A stretch of 64,000 nucleotides of DNA. Origin: an uncultured Hyphomicrobiales bacterium. Its GTDB lineage: Bacteria; Pseudomonadota; Alphaproteobacteria; Rhizobiales; Beijerinckiaceae. Shown here in pieces: positions 33,941 to 42,616 of this stretch. The DNA is taken from contig CAINED010000014.1 in NCBI GenBank assembly GCA_903847605.1, positions 1-64,000 of the forward strand, in the 5' to 3' direction. Position 1 is the first letter of the stretch. Every line of letters begins with the position of its first letter. The position numbers and the translations under genes were made by a program. The notes beneath the pieces are model-generated. The model had not been told where the DNA came from. It saw only the letters and a list, made by a program, of their open reading frames with translations, and ran no database searches.

Positions 33941-34921
33941 TTAAGCGCGTACGCTCGCCAGCAGCGCGAAGGCGTCGATGACGGACTGCGGATCGGCGAT
34001 GCCTTTTCCCGCGATATCGTGCGCGGAGCCGTGGCCAACGCTTGAAAAAACCACGGGTGCGCCAATCGTTACGGCTGACGCGACACGCGGGCTGATCAGC
34101 TTGACTGGCACATGCCCCTGATCGTGATACATGGCGACATAGGCGTCGTGCTTGCGATTGGCGAGCAGCACGTCCGCGCCAATGGGACCATCCGCGCCGA
34201 TGCCTTCGGCCTTGACCATTGCGACAGCGGGCTCCGTGACTCGCTGATCGTCGTCGCCGAATAGGCCGTTTTCGCCCGCATGGGGATTGATGCCGAAGAC
34301 GCCGATTTTCGGTTGTGAGATGCCCAAACGCTTCAGCGTATCGTCCAGCGCCCTGATGCCATCGGCGACTAGGTCGGGCGTGAGGCGCGCAATCGCCTGA
34401 TGCAGCGGCTCGTGCAGCGTAACATGCGCGATGCGCAAGCCCGCGCCGGAAAGCATCATGAAAACCTTGTCGCGCGGCGTCTGCGTGAGATCGGCGATCA
34501 GCGGCGGATAGCCTGAAAATTCGATGCCGGCCTGATGGACCGCTGTCTCGTTCTGCGGACAGCCGACGATGGCTGCACAATGGCCGCTGCGCACGAGGTC
34601 CACGCATGAGCTGACATAAGCGATGGTCGCGCGTCCCGCCGCCGCGCAAATGCGGCCGGGTGAAAAGTCTTCGCGGGGCAGGGAGGGAACATCGCAGATG
34701 GCCATTTCGCGGTCCGCATCCGCCTGTTCGAAATCGGCAAGCCGTTTCTGGATGCCGAGCGATGCGCGGTAATGCTCGATCACATAGCGATCGCCGACCA
34801 GCACGGCCTGCGCGGGACTTGCGGAATTGAACCCAGCTGCCGCCTTGATGGCGATTTCCGGGCCGATCCCGTTCGCATCGCCGATGGAGATGGCGATGCG
34901 CGGCTTTTTGGTCGCGCTCAT
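33941..34921 (-). CDS. PdxA-family dehydrogenase, TphB-like dihydrodiol dehydrogenase
   Basis: The 326-residue protein from ATG 34,921 has GDANGIGPE (14-22) and the metal-binding histidines of the PdxA family at His166 (RIAHVTLHE), His214 (INPHAGE) and His266 (YHDQGH). PdxA of vitamin B6 synthesis oxidises 4-phosphohydroxythreonine, while TphB, a family member, oxidises and decarboxylates the dihydrodiol formed from terephthalate. The segment ETAVHQAGIEFSGYPPLIAD and its place among aromatic-degradation genes match the TphB type as I recall it. It is the last gene of operon B, 5 bases after the TTT receptor stop. A biosynthetic role cannot be excluded. Confidence 0.82.
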   Translation of the reverse strand: MSATKKPRIAISIGDANGIGPEIAIKAAAGFNSASPAQAVLVGDRYVIEHYRASLGIQKRLADFEQADADREMAICDVPSLPREDFSPGRICAAAGRATIAYVSSCVDLVRSGHCAAIVGCPQNETAVHQAGIEFSGYPPLIADLTQTPRDKVFMMLSGAGLRIAHVTLHEPLHQAIARLTPDLVADGIRALDDTLKRLGISQPKIGVFGINPHAGENGLFGDDDQRVTEPAVAMVKAEGIGADGPIGADVLLANRKHDAYVAMYHDQGHVPVKLISPRVASAVTIGAPVVFSSVGHGSAHDIAGKGIADPQSVIDAFALLASVRA

Positions 34922-34926
34922 TGAAG

Positions 34927-35904
34927 TCAGTTGCCCTCGATCTTCACATTGGCGCGCTTGATGACCTCGCTCCACAGCTTGCGTTCGCCTGCCATGAATT
35001 GCGCCGTTTCCTCGGGCGTGCCGCCGATGGGCGTTGCTTCCTGCGCCAGATATCTTTCGCGGATCGAAGACTGCTGCAGCGCTTCGGCAATATCGGCGCT
35101 GATCTTCTGCGTGATCGCCTTGGGCGTGCCCGGAGGCGCGACGACGCCGAACCAGGCTGTCGCGACGAAGCCGGGATAGCCGGCCTCGATCATCGTCGGC
35201 ACATCCGAAATTTTCGTCGAGCGCTGCCGCGACGCGACAGCGAGAATGCGGATATTTCCGCCCTGGTGTTGCGGCAGGGATGAGGCGATATTGTCGAAGA
35301 ACACATCTACATGGCCGGCGCCCAGATCCGTCAGCGCCGGTGCTGTGCCGCGATAGGGCACGTGATTGAACTTCACGCCGGCAGCGGCCTGGAACATTTC
35401 GAATGTCAGATGTGAGGTCGAGCCATTGCCTTGCGAGGCGACGCTGACCTTGCCTTCATTCGCCTTGGCATGCGCCACGAATTCAGCAACCGTCTTGACG
35501 CCGAGCTTGTTGCTGACCGCCATCACGTTCGGCGTCGAAGCGAGAATGCTGATCGGTTCGAACTTCTGCGGTTCGAATTGCAGCTTCGAATAGAGGTTTT
35601 CGTTCACGACGAGCGGCGGCGGCGGCGAGGAAAGCAGCGTGTAGCCATCGGGCGCTGCACGGAAAACTGCGGTCGCCCCGATATTGCCGCCCGCGCCCGT
35701 GCGATTTTCGACGACGATCTGCTGTTTCCATTTTTGCGACAGATATTCGCTGGCGATACGCGGCAGAACGTCGGCAGATCCGCCCGCCGCGAAAGGCACG
35801 ATGATTGTTACGGCGCGGTTGGGAAAGTCGGTCTGCGCTTGCGCCTGTGCCGCAAAGGCCAAAGCCGCAAGAGCAACCCATCCGTACTTTTCGAAATTCT
35901 TCAT
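34927..35904 (-). CDS. Tripartite tricarboxylate transporter (Bug/TctC) receptor 3
   Basis: The 325-residue protein has a signal peptide ending AQAQAQ and Bug motifs FPNRAVTIIVPFAAGGSADV, VENRTGAGGNIG, DGYTLLSSPPPP, and FNHVPYRGTAPALTDLGAGH. TphC, the terephthalate receptor of Comamonas, is a member of this family, and this gene neighbours a TphB-like dehydrogenase and a gentisate-dioxygenase-like gene. Its ligand is therefore probably an aromatic carboxylate. It is 10 bases after the cupin gene stop, inside operon B. No TctA/TctB is in the window. Confidence 0.92.
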   Translation of the reverse strand: MKNFEKYGWVALAALAFAAQAQAQTDFPNRAVTIIVPFAAGGSADVLPRIASEYLSQKWKQQIVVENRTGAGGNIGATAVFRAAPDGYTLLSSPPPPLVVNENLYSKLQFEPQKFEPISILASTPNVMAVSNKLGVKTVAEFVAHAKANEGKVSVASQGNGSTSHLTFEMFQAAAGVKFNHVPYRGTAPALTDLGAGHVDVFFDNIASSLPQHQGGNIRILAVASRQRSTKISDVPTMIEAGYPGFVATAWFGVVAPPGTPKAITQKISADIAEALQQSSIRERYLAQEATPIGGTPEETAQFMAGERKLWSEVIKRANVKIEGN

Positions 35905-35914
35905 CTTCGCCTCT

Positions 35915-37126
35915 TTACGCGACGATCTGTTCGACCTTGCCGCTCTCGTTCATGCCCTGCGCGCGATATTGGCCGATCTTCTCGATCAGCGGCCGATCGC
36001 TCATCGTGTAGAGGATCGCGTCTTTCGATCCCGTATTGACGTGCCGGCGCCACAGAAAATTCGGAACAACGAATATATCGTTCTCTTCCCAGTCGTAAGT
36101 GCGGCCCGCGACCTCGGTCTGCCCGCGTCCGTGCATGCAGACATAAACAGTGCTGCACGTTTCGCGCTTGAAGCGGGTTTCCTCGCCGGGCTTGAGCAAC
36201 TGCGCGCCATAGCCGAGCGTCGTGAACAGCGCCCCGCCAGTGACTGGATTACGCAGGTCAATTGGCGTGCCCTCGTAGGGATCGCGCACATCGTTCTGCA
36301 TCGCCGTCAGCGCATTCTGGATGTCGACGCCCTTGAAATGGAAGAACGGCGTCTCGGCATGTCCGACGCCGCGCTGATGCGAGGACATGCGCGGCACGAG
36401 GCCGCCATGAGCATAGAGCCGCTGCGAGTGACCGCGGGGAATCTTTTCGCTCTGTGCGCGCTGGTTGCCTTCAAGGCCGGGCGCTTCCTCGTCGAGCCAG
36501 ATGAGATCGAGCACTTCGAGCAGCGGCCAGTCCAGTGTGTCGATCCACATGACCGGTTCCTTGCCGTCATTGCCGTGGTCGTGCCACGTGCCGTTCGGCG
36601 TCAGCATCACGTCGCCGCGCATGGCGTCGCAGCGCTCGCCCTCGACATTCGTGTAGCCGCCAAATTCCGAGAGGATCGTGCGCGTCGCATTGGGCGAATG
36701 AAGATGCGCGCGCGCCACGTCGCCGGGATTGTAGATCGAGACGGCGCAACGGATCGCCGCCGCCACCTGCAGACGCCCCCCGAGGCCGGGATTGGTCAGC
36801 AGGAATTGCTGGCGGTCGGCGAATTCCGTCGGCGGAATGTCGGAATTCTTGGCGACATCGGCGATCTTGAGGAGGTAGGGCGAGATTTCCTTCCAGCGCC
36901 AGCGGTGCGGCAGAGCCTTCATCTGCCCGCCGGCCACGCGGCCCTGCGCCATCCGCCCGGCTTCCTCGACGCTCGTCGGCTTGAACCATGCCTTTTGCGC
37001 GGGCGCATTGGCCTGCGTGCGCAGCCAGATGTTGTATTGCCCAGCTTCTGCATTCAGCGCTTCCATCGCGGCGCGGGCGTCGATCTTGCCCGGCGTCGTC
37101 GGCGCTGTGCTCATCGTGTCGGTCAT
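35915..37126 (-). CDS. Gentisate 1,2-dioxygenase-like bicupin
   Basis: The 403-residue protein is a bicupin of the gentisate/salicylate/1-hydroxy-2-naphthoate 1,2-dioxygenase family. The N-terminal cupin has the iron-binding histidines in AHLHSPNATR and NGTWHDHGND, and WIDTLDWPLLEVLD. The C-terminal cupin reads ETCSTVYVCMHGRGQTEV. These Fe(II) enzymes cleave the ring between the hydroxyl-bearing carbon and the neighbouring carboxyl-bearing carbon; gentisate gives maleylpyruvate. The protein is longer than most gentisate dioxygenases (about 340-380), so it may act on a related hydroxyaromatic acid. It is in the middle of operon B. Confidence 0.88.
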   Translation of the reverse strand: MTDTMSTAPTTPGKIDARAAMEALNAEAGQYNIWLRTQANAPAQKAWFKPTSVEEAGRMAQGRVAGGQMKALPHRWRWKEISPYLLKIADVAKNSDIPPTEFADRQQFLLTNPGLGGRLQVAAAIRCAVSIYNPGDVARAHLHSPNATRTILSEFGGYTNVEGERCDAMRGDVMLTPNGTWHDHGNDGKEPVMWIDTLDWPLLEVLDLIWLDEEAPGLEGNQRAQSEKIPRGHSQRLYAHGGLVPRMSSHQRGVGHAETPFFHFKGVDIQNALTAMQNDVRDPYEGTPIDLRNPVTGGALFTTLGYGAQLLKPGEETRFKRETCSTVYVCMHGRGQTEVAGRTYDWEENDIFVVPNFLWRRHVNTGSKDAILYTMSDRPLIEKIGQYRAQGMNESGKVEQIVA

Positions 37127-37206
37127 GGGCCGTCTCCTCGAACTGTATTCTCTTAGCCGGATAGCTGCTTGTCTATCGGCTGCCCTGGCCGGCGGGATAC
37201 TTTACA

Positions 37207-37422
37207 TCATTGTGCCGCAATAGGCTTCAACTCGTATACCTCGGCTTCCTGCCGGGCTGCGTCGATATCGCCTCGGCGCAGCGCAAGGCGAACGCGATCA
37301 AGTTTACGAACCTGTTCTTTATCAAGCGCCGGAGCCCAGGGTGAGCCATCTTCGGTCAGAGAGATCTCGACCTTCGCGAGATATTTGCCTTCCTCGATCA
37401 GGTGCATGCTCTTGCCAGTCAT
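37207..37422 (-). CDS. 71-residue protein inside the catabolic operon
   Basis: From ATG 37,422 (GGAGAA 6 bases upstream) the protein reads MTGKSMHLIEEGKYLAKVEI and then SLTEDGSPWAPALDKEQVRK, with a C-terminal helical part LDRVRLALRRGDIDAARQEA. It has no signal or membrane segment. The beta-strand plus helix pattern suggests a small cytoplasmic accessory protein. I recognise no family. It lies between the FAH-family gene (30 bases upstream) and the cupin gene, in the same operon, so it is probably expressed with them. Confidence 0.65.
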   Translation of the reverse strand: MTGKSMHLIEEGKYLAKVEISLTEDGSPWAPALDKEQVRKLDRVRLALRRGDIDAARQEAEVYELKPIAAQ

Positions 37423-37452
37423 GGCGTTCTCCGAACTCGACCGCAATCTGCT

Positions 37453-38313
37453 TCAGGTCGGATTTTCGTCTTCTACCACATTGCGCAACACGCCGACGCC
37501 GGAAACCTCCAGTTCCAGCACATCGCCGGGCTTCAGCCAGACCGGCGGCTTGAGGTTGCCGCCGACGCCCACCGGCGTGCCGGTGGCGATCACGTCGCCG
37601 GCCTCCAGCGGCATGATCGTCGAGACATAGGCGATCAGTTCCTCGTAGGGGCGCATCATATTGGCGGTCGTATCTTTCTGGCGCGTCTCGCCGTTGACGC
37701 GGACCTCGATCGTCATGTCATGAGGATCTGCGATTTCCTCGGCGGTCGAGATCCATGGACCGAAGGAGCCCGAGCGGTAAAAGTTCTTGCCCGATGTGAC
37801 GTTGGCCGTCGTGTGCTTCATCCAGTCGCGCACCGAGCCTTCATTGAAACAGGAATAGCCGAAGATGTGGTCTATTGCGTTCTCGCGTGCGATGCGCCGT
37901 CCGCCCTTGCCGATAACGATGGCGATCTCGCCTTCGTAGTCGAAATGATTGGATTCCGGCGGCCGCAGGATCGGTGAAAGATGCGGCGCATGGGCCGAGG
38001 ATGTCCGCCAGAAGAGAGAGGGATAATTCCAGCTGTAGCCGCCGCCGGGCACTTCGTCGGGGCGCGACTTGTAGTTCACGCCGATGCAGAGGATCGGCTT
38101 GTGCACGGGCAGCATGAATTCGATGTCGCCGATCTTGAAATCGTCGGCAGCGCCTTGCGCCATTCGTGCCGCTTCGCCTTTCAGATCCCGGGTGATGAAC
38201 TCGACCATGTTTGCTGCTCTGCCCTGCAGGCGCGAGCCGAGATCGAATATGCCTTCGCCGCGAAAGATACCGAAACTTTCGCGGCCCTTGTGGCGGTAGC
38301 TGGCAAGTTTCAT
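37453..38313 (-). CDS. Fumarylacetoacetate hydrolase-family protein (fumarylpyruvate-type)
   Basis: The 286-residue protein has the FAH catalytic core: ILCIGVNYKSR, FDYEGEIAIVIGKGGRRI with the metal-binding Glu pair, YSCFNEGSVRDWM, and LEAGDVIATGTPVGVG. FAH-family enzymes use a divalent metal to hydrolyse C-C bonds in fumarylpyruvate, acylpyruvates or 2-hydroxymuconates. Beside a gentisate-type dioxygenase and a GST, a fumarylpyruvate hydrolase role is the simplest reading. It lies 21 bases after the GST stop. Confidence 0.9.
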   Translation of the reverse strand: MKLASYRHKGRESFGIFRGEGIFDLGSRLQGRAANMVEFITRDLKGEAARMAQGAADDFKIGDIEFMLPVHKPILCIGVNYKSRPDEVPGGGYSWNYPSLFWRTSSAHAPHLSPILRPPESNHFDYEGEIAIVIGKGGRRIARENAIDHIFGYSCFNEGSVRDWMKHTTANVTSGKNFYRSGSFGPWISTAEEIADPHDMTIEVRVNGETRQKDTTANMMRPYEELIAYVSTIMPLEAGDVIATGTPVGVGGNLKPPVWLKPGDVLELEVSGVGVLRNVVEDENPT

Positions 38314-38334
38314 GTTTTTTCCCCGACTCGTTTG

Positions 38335-39078
38335 TTATCCGCGCTGTGGGCCGCCGTAGATAAATATCTGGCGCGCCGGTTCCGCATAGGTTCTCCCGAA
38401 CGCCGGCCGTGCCTGCAAGCGATCATACCATTTTCCCACGAACGGGTGTTGTGACCACATATCGTTCATCTTCAGATCGTCGAGCCGGACGATGTTCGGC
38501 ATGACGCAGATGTCGGCTTGGGTCAGCATTTCGCCGCAGATCCACGGACGTCCGTCGGAAAGGGCCTTTTCCATCCGGTCGATCGTTTGCTGCAGCTTTT
38601 CGCGGGCTTCGCTGAGGTCCGCTTCGCTGAAACCGCCGTTCTTCATCTTCAGATAGAAATGCTTGCGAATGGGCCGGCGCGCGGCCTCTGCCTCAAAGGC
38701 GTCGCCATCCTTGAACGTGCGCCGGATGAACGCCTGAAATGACGGCACACGAATGGCTGGCGTCGGAACTTCGTCGATATATTGTCGCCAAGCCCGCATG
38801 GCCGCGAGCGCCTTCGCTGTCTCCGGCCGCAGCGGTTGCCCGGGAAATACATCGTCGAGATACTCAAGGATAACAGATGACTCGACGATGGCGTCGCCGT
38901 CATGGACGAGGGTTGGCACGACGCCGTTTGGATTGAGCTGCAGATATTCCGGCGTGAGATGCTCGTTCTTGCGCAGATCGATTTCGTGTGAGACCCAGTC
39001 GAGCCCCTTCTCGAATAGGGCCATCCGGACTTTCTGGCTGCATGTTGAGCGCGCAGCATGCATGAGAACAAGCGCCAT
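38335..39078 (-). CDS. Glutathione S-transferase, candidate maleylpyruvate isomerase
   Basis: The 247-residue protein has the thioredoxin-like GST N-domain with the catalytic-region motif RSTCSQKVRMALFEKGLD and the glutathione-binding segment LNPNGVVPTLVHDGDAIVES, then an all-helical C-domain. The SxCS pattern resembles zeta-class enzymes, which isomerise maleylpyruvate to fumarylpyruvate; the YLDDVFPGQP segment is shared with other GSTs such as lignin beta-etherases. The neighbourhood supports the isomerase role, but the sequence alone does not decide it. Operon B, 25 bases after the dehydrogenase stop. Confidence 0.82.
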   Translation of the reverse strand: MALVLMHAARSTCSQKVRMALFEKGLDWVSHEIDLRKNEHLTPEYLQLNPNGVVPTLVHDGDAIVESSVILEYLDDVFPGQPLRPETAKALAAMRAWRQYIDEVPTPAIRVPSFQAFIRRTFKDGDAFEAEAARRPIRKHFYLKMKNGGFSEADLSEAREKLQQTIDRMEKALSDGRPWICGEMLTQADICVMPNIVRLDDLKMNDMWSQHPFVGKWYDRLQARPAFGRTYAEPARQIFIYGGPQRG

Positions 39079-39103
39079 CGGTGCTTCCTCGATAAAAAGC
39101 TGT

Positions 39104-40066
39104 TCAGTGTCCGGAGGGGGCGAGCACCCGTACCGGCTTGCCGTCGAGCCAGGCTTCGATGTCCTCGACGCTTTGCGTATAGGTCGTGCGATAATTTTCT
39201 TCCATGACGTAACCGAGATGCGGCGTCAGCAGCGTGTTGGGCGCGCGCATGATCGGATGCGCCGACGGCAGCGGCTCGATGTCGTAAACGTCGAGCGCAG
39301 CGCCGCCGATGCGCCCGGCATTGAGGGCGTCCAGCATGGCCTGCTGATCGACGAGCGCCGCGCGCGCCGTATTCACGAGTAGCGCGGTCTTCTTCATCAA
39401 TCCGATCTCGCGCGCGCCGATCATCCCGTTCGTCTGCGCATTAGCCACGAGATGCAGCGACACCACATCCGATTGCGCCATCACTTCATCGAGGCTGGCC
39501 ATCGTTACGCCCGCAGCCGCCGCTTTTTCCGCTGTCATCGAACGCGACCATGCCAGCACCTTCATGCCGAGCGCGAGGCCGACCTTGGCGACATCGCCGC
39601 CGATCCGTCCGAAGCCGACGATGCCCAAAGTCTTGCCGCGCACGCCGACGCCGACCGTCTGCTGCCAGCGTCCGGCATGAAGGTTGTTCACCTCCTGCGG
39701 AATGTGGCGGAACCAGCCGAGGATCATGCCGACTGTCAGTTCGGCGGTCGGGTAGCCGAGTGTCGCGGTGCCGCATACCGTGACGCCGCGCGCCGCCGCT
39801 GCGTCGATGTCGATCGAATTGTTGCGCATCCCCGAGGTGACGACGAGTTCGAGCTTCGGCAAGGCGGCGAGCAATTCCTTTGTCACCGGCGTGCGCTCGC
39901 GATTGCAGACGATGACATTGGCGTCACTCAGTTCGCCGACGAGTGCGCTGAATTCGCCGATGTAGTGCGACAGCACCTTGATTTCCGCGCGACCTTTCAA
40001 TCTCTCCCAGGGTCCCATCTTCAGGGCGCAGTTTTGATAGTCATCGAGAATGACGACGGATTTCAT
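39104..40066 (-). CDS. D-2-hydroxyacid dehydrogenase
   Basis: The 320-residue protein has the NAD-binding GFGRIGGDVAK (about residues 149-159) and the catalytic Arg (NTARAALVD), Glu (DVYDIEPLP) and His (LTPHLGYV) of the 2-hydroxyacid dehydrogenase family. Such enzymes reduce 2-oxo acids or oxidise D-2-hydroxy acids with NAD(P)H. It could handle a pyruvate-type product of ring cleavage or glyoxylate, but the substrate is unknown. It is the second gene of operon B, 90 bases after the TauD-like gene. Confidence 0.9.
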   Translation of the reverse strand: MKSVVILDDYQNCALKMGPWERLKGRAEIKVLSHYIGEFSALVGELSDANVIVCNRERTPVTKELLAALPKLELVVTSGMRNNSIDIDAAAARGVTVCGTATLGYPTAELTVGMILGWFRHIPQEVNNLHAGRWQQTVGVGVRGKTLGIVGFGRIGGDVAKVGLALGMKVLAWSRSMTAEKAAAAGVTMASLDEVMAQSDVVSLHLVANAQTNGMIGAREIGLMKKTALLVNTARAALVDQQAMLDALNAGRIGGAALDVYDIEPLPSAHPIMRAPNTLLTPHLGYVMEENYRTTYTQSVEDIEAWLDGKPVRVLAPSGH

Positions 40067-40156
40067 GAGGGCTCCCCCAGCTTTGATGGCCGCGCGATTT
40101 TGCCGTTGCTCCGGCGCTTGATCGCCGCTTGCGTCCGCGCTGTCAATGGAGCGGAC

Positions 40157-41152
40157 TCAGGCCGGTTCTGTCGCCAGTTCGACATCGGTATGGGGCACAT
40201 TCGCCGGAAATTTCCGCCAGCCGGGCATGGTGAGCCATGTGCGCAGCAACAGGCGACGCTGGTCAGGCTCGCCGAAATCCTCATAGTCGGTCCGTCCGTG
40301 CAGTGTCACCCGGTTGTTGAGGAACTGGATATCGCCCGGTTCTATGTCCATGGTCATGCAGTAGGGCTTGCTGCCGGCGATGCTTTCCAGAACGTCCATC
40401 GCTTCCCGCTCCGGCCCGCTCAGTGTCATCAAGCCGTCCTCGACCGCCATCTGTATGGGCGCGGGCAAATAGTTGCAGATCACCTCGCCGCCGATGTCTG
40501 CAAATACCGGGCAATAATGTTCGGTCAGGGCGGAGCCGCCCTGCCGGCGGTGTTCGCGCCGGCGGTGACGATAGCCGCGGTAGAGTATGTCGAGCAGGTC
40601 GGGCCGGGTGCGTAGCATCTCGTTATGGATGGCCATCGAACTGGCGATCAGGCTTTCGCCGCCCTTCTTCGCCTTGCGCACGCAAAGCAGGCCGACAATA
40701 TCGACCGGATCCATGTGCATCGGCAGCGGCCCGCCGACATGATAATAGAAGCGCCCGCCGTCCTGCGGGTTCACATCCATCACTTCGGCGATGCCCTTGG
40801 CGCGATGCTCCTGCGGGCCGACGAGACCGAGGTGATGGCCAATCACGAGCAGGGCAAGTTTCAGCTCTTCGACTTTGAATTTCGAAACGTCCATTCCCCG
40901 TACCAGGGCGAGCCCATAGCCCTGCGAGAGAGCGTCTTTTGCAGGAGCGAGTCCCGCGCGCAGTTCCGCAATGTCGATCGCCTCGAAATCGAACGTGTCC
41001 TGATCGAGGCCCTTTGCCCCAGCGTCAGCGACGGCCTTGCCGAGGCGTTCGAGAGCCGTGGCGGGAAGTTCGTAAATCCAGTCGCTGCGCGCTTCCAGGT
41101 CCGCGCCGAGCCAAACCTGCGCACCCCTAACGAGTTGCGGCGATTGATCCAT
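40157..41152 (-). CDS. TauD/TfdA-family 2-oxoglutarate dioxygenase
   Basis: The 331-residue protein has the non-haem iron and 2-oxoglutarate motifs HxD (PMHMDPVD, about residues 165-172) and a distal His with Arg (TLHGRTDYED, then RRLLLRTWL). Family members hydroxylate taurine, aryloxyacids, carnitine precursors or other acids with succinate and carbon dioxide release. Length is above TauD (about 280) because of an N-terminal extension of about 50 residues. It begins operon B, divergent from the ring-hydroxylating oxygenase genes. Its substrate is unknown. Confidence 0.85.
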   Translation of the reverse strand: MDQSPQLVRGAQVWLGADLEARSDWIYELPATALERLGKAVADAGAKGLDQDTFDFEAIDIAELRAGLAPAKDALSQGYGLALVRGMDVSKFKVEELKLALLVIGHHLGLVGPQEHRAKGIAEVMDVNPQDGGRFYYHVGGPLPMHMDPVDIVGLLCVRKAKKGGESLIASSMAIHNEMLRTRPDLLDILYRGYRHRRREHRRQGGSALTEHYCPVFADIGGEVICNYLPAPIQMAVEDGLMTLSGPEREAMDVLESIAGSKPYCMTMDIEPGDIQFLNNRVTLHGRTDYEDFGEPDQRRLLLRTWLTMPGWRKFPANVPHTDVELATEPA

Positions 41153-41361
41153 CCCGGCCTCCCTAGGCTGTTTCGGCGTGTCTTGCTTGGGGGGATGCTA
41201 CAGGAATCTTGACTGTTATCAAAGCGAACACGGGCTTGGTCCGTAGTCTCGGCGCAAATCGAACGAGCGGCCGGCGCAGCTTGACTTGCGCGGGGCTGCA
41301 CCGCACTGAAAAGACCATTGAGGCTGCGCCCATGCGCGCCCGAGGCGAGGAACGCAACGAA

Positions 41362-42612
41362 ATGAACGTAGCGACCGAAGCGAGCCCGATTCTGCCCGCA
41401 TGGCCGGACGGTGGCGTCACGCGCGTGCCCTATTGGATTTTCCAACGCGACGATGTCTATGCGCGCGAACAGGAGCGCGTATTTCAGGGCAAGTCCTGGT
41501 TCTACTTGTGCCTCGAAGCCGACTTGCCGGAAGCCGGCAGCTTTCGCACGACATTCGTAGGCGATACGCCCGTCGTCGTGGTGCGCGACAACGATGGCGA
41601 AATCTGCGCCTTCGAAAACCGCTGCGCGCATCGCGGCGCGCTGCTCTGTCTCGATGAGGACGGCAAGGCAAAGCAAGGGTTCACCTGCGTCTATCACGGC
41701 TGGAGCTACGACCTCAAAGGCAACCTAAACGGGGTCGCCTTCCTCAAGGGTTTGAAGGGGCAGGGCGGCATGCCCTCGACCTTCAAAATGGCGGATCACG
41801 GCCCGCGCAAACTGCGGATCGCGACGATCTTTGGACTGGTATTCGGCACTTTCTCAGATGAAACGCCACCGCTCGACGACTGGCTTGGCGAAACCATCAT
41901 TTCGCGCATCGCTCGCGTGCTTGAGGGACGAAAGCCCGTCGTTCTCGCGCGCTACACGCAAACGCTTCCCAACAACTGGAAGCTTTACATGGAGAATGTG
42001 AAGGACAGCTACCACGCGAGCATTCTCCACCTGTTCTTCACGACCTTCGAACTCAATCGCCTCAACTACAAGGGCGGACTCATCGTCGAAGGCGGTGGCG
42101 GCCATCACGTCAGCTTTAACCAGCTTGATAGGGCCCAGCTCGACAAGGCCTATTCCGACCAGAACCTTCGCTCCGACAGCAATTACAAGCTGAAGGATCC
42201 CTCGATGCTACAGGGGTTCAATGAATTCCCGGATGGCATCACCCTGCAAATCCTCACGGTTTTCCCGACATTCGTTCTGCAGCAGATACAGAACTCCGTT
42301 GCCGTTCGTCAGATCGTCCCGCGCGGCCCCGAACGATCCGACCTCAACTGGACCATCCTCGGCTTCGAGGACGATACGCCGGAGCAGCGCCTCGTACGCG
42401 TAAAGCAGGCCAACCTCGTGGGAGCTGCGGGCTTCATCTCAATGGAGGACGGCTGTGTTGGCGGCTTCGTGCAGCGCGGCGTTGCCGGGGCGCCTCATCT
42501 GCCGTCGGTGCTGGAAATGGGCGGCTCGTCGACGCAATCGAGCGAAAGCCGCGTCAGCGAAGCGGCCATTCGCGGTTTCTGGCAGCAATATCGCGATCTG
42601 ATGGGACTGTGA
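41362..42612 (+). CDS. Rieske ring-hydroxylating oxygenase large subunit, TphA2-like
   Basis: The 416-residue protein from ATG 41,362 (GAGGA 11 bases upstream; an ATG at 41,332 is also possible) carries the Rieske [2Fe-2S] ligands Cys88, His90, Cys109 and His112 and the mononuclear iron ligands Asp215-region, His218 and His223 ([13 protein letters not shown]). The segments [17 protein letters not shown] and [12 protein letters not shown] fit the terephthalate 1,2-dioxygenase (TphA2) and salicylate 5-hydroxylase group. It dihydroxylates or monohydroxylates an aromatic carboxylate. It is divergent from operon B and followed 4 bases later by its small subunit gene. Confidence 0.9.
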   Translation: MNVATEASPILPAWPDGGVTRVPYWIFQRDDVYAREQERVFQGKSWFYLCLEADLPEAGSFRTTFVGDTPVVVVRDNDGEICAFENRCAHRGALLCLDEDGKAKQGFTCVYHGWSYDLKGNLNGVAFLKGLKGQGGMPSTFKMADHGPRKLRIATIFGLVFGTFSDETPPLDDWLGETIISRIARVLEGRKPVVLARYTQTLPNNWKLYMENVKDSYHASILHLFFTTFELNRLNYKGGLIVEGGGGHHVSFNQLDRAQLDKAYSDQNLRSDSNYKLKDPSMLQGFNEFPDGITLQILTVFPTFVLQQIQNSVAVRQIVPRGPERSDLNWTILGFEDDTPEQRLVRVKQANLVGAAGFISMEDGCVGGFVQRGVAGAPHLPSVLEMGGSSTQSSESRVSEAAIRGFWQQYRDLMGL

Positions 42613-42616
42613 GCGC

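Noticed and set aside
33941-34921. Assigning the gene as biosynthetic pdxA.
   Set aside because: Operon context with oxygenase, cupin and receptor genes and its TphB-like segments favour a catabolic role; B6 synthesis was kept as an alternative.
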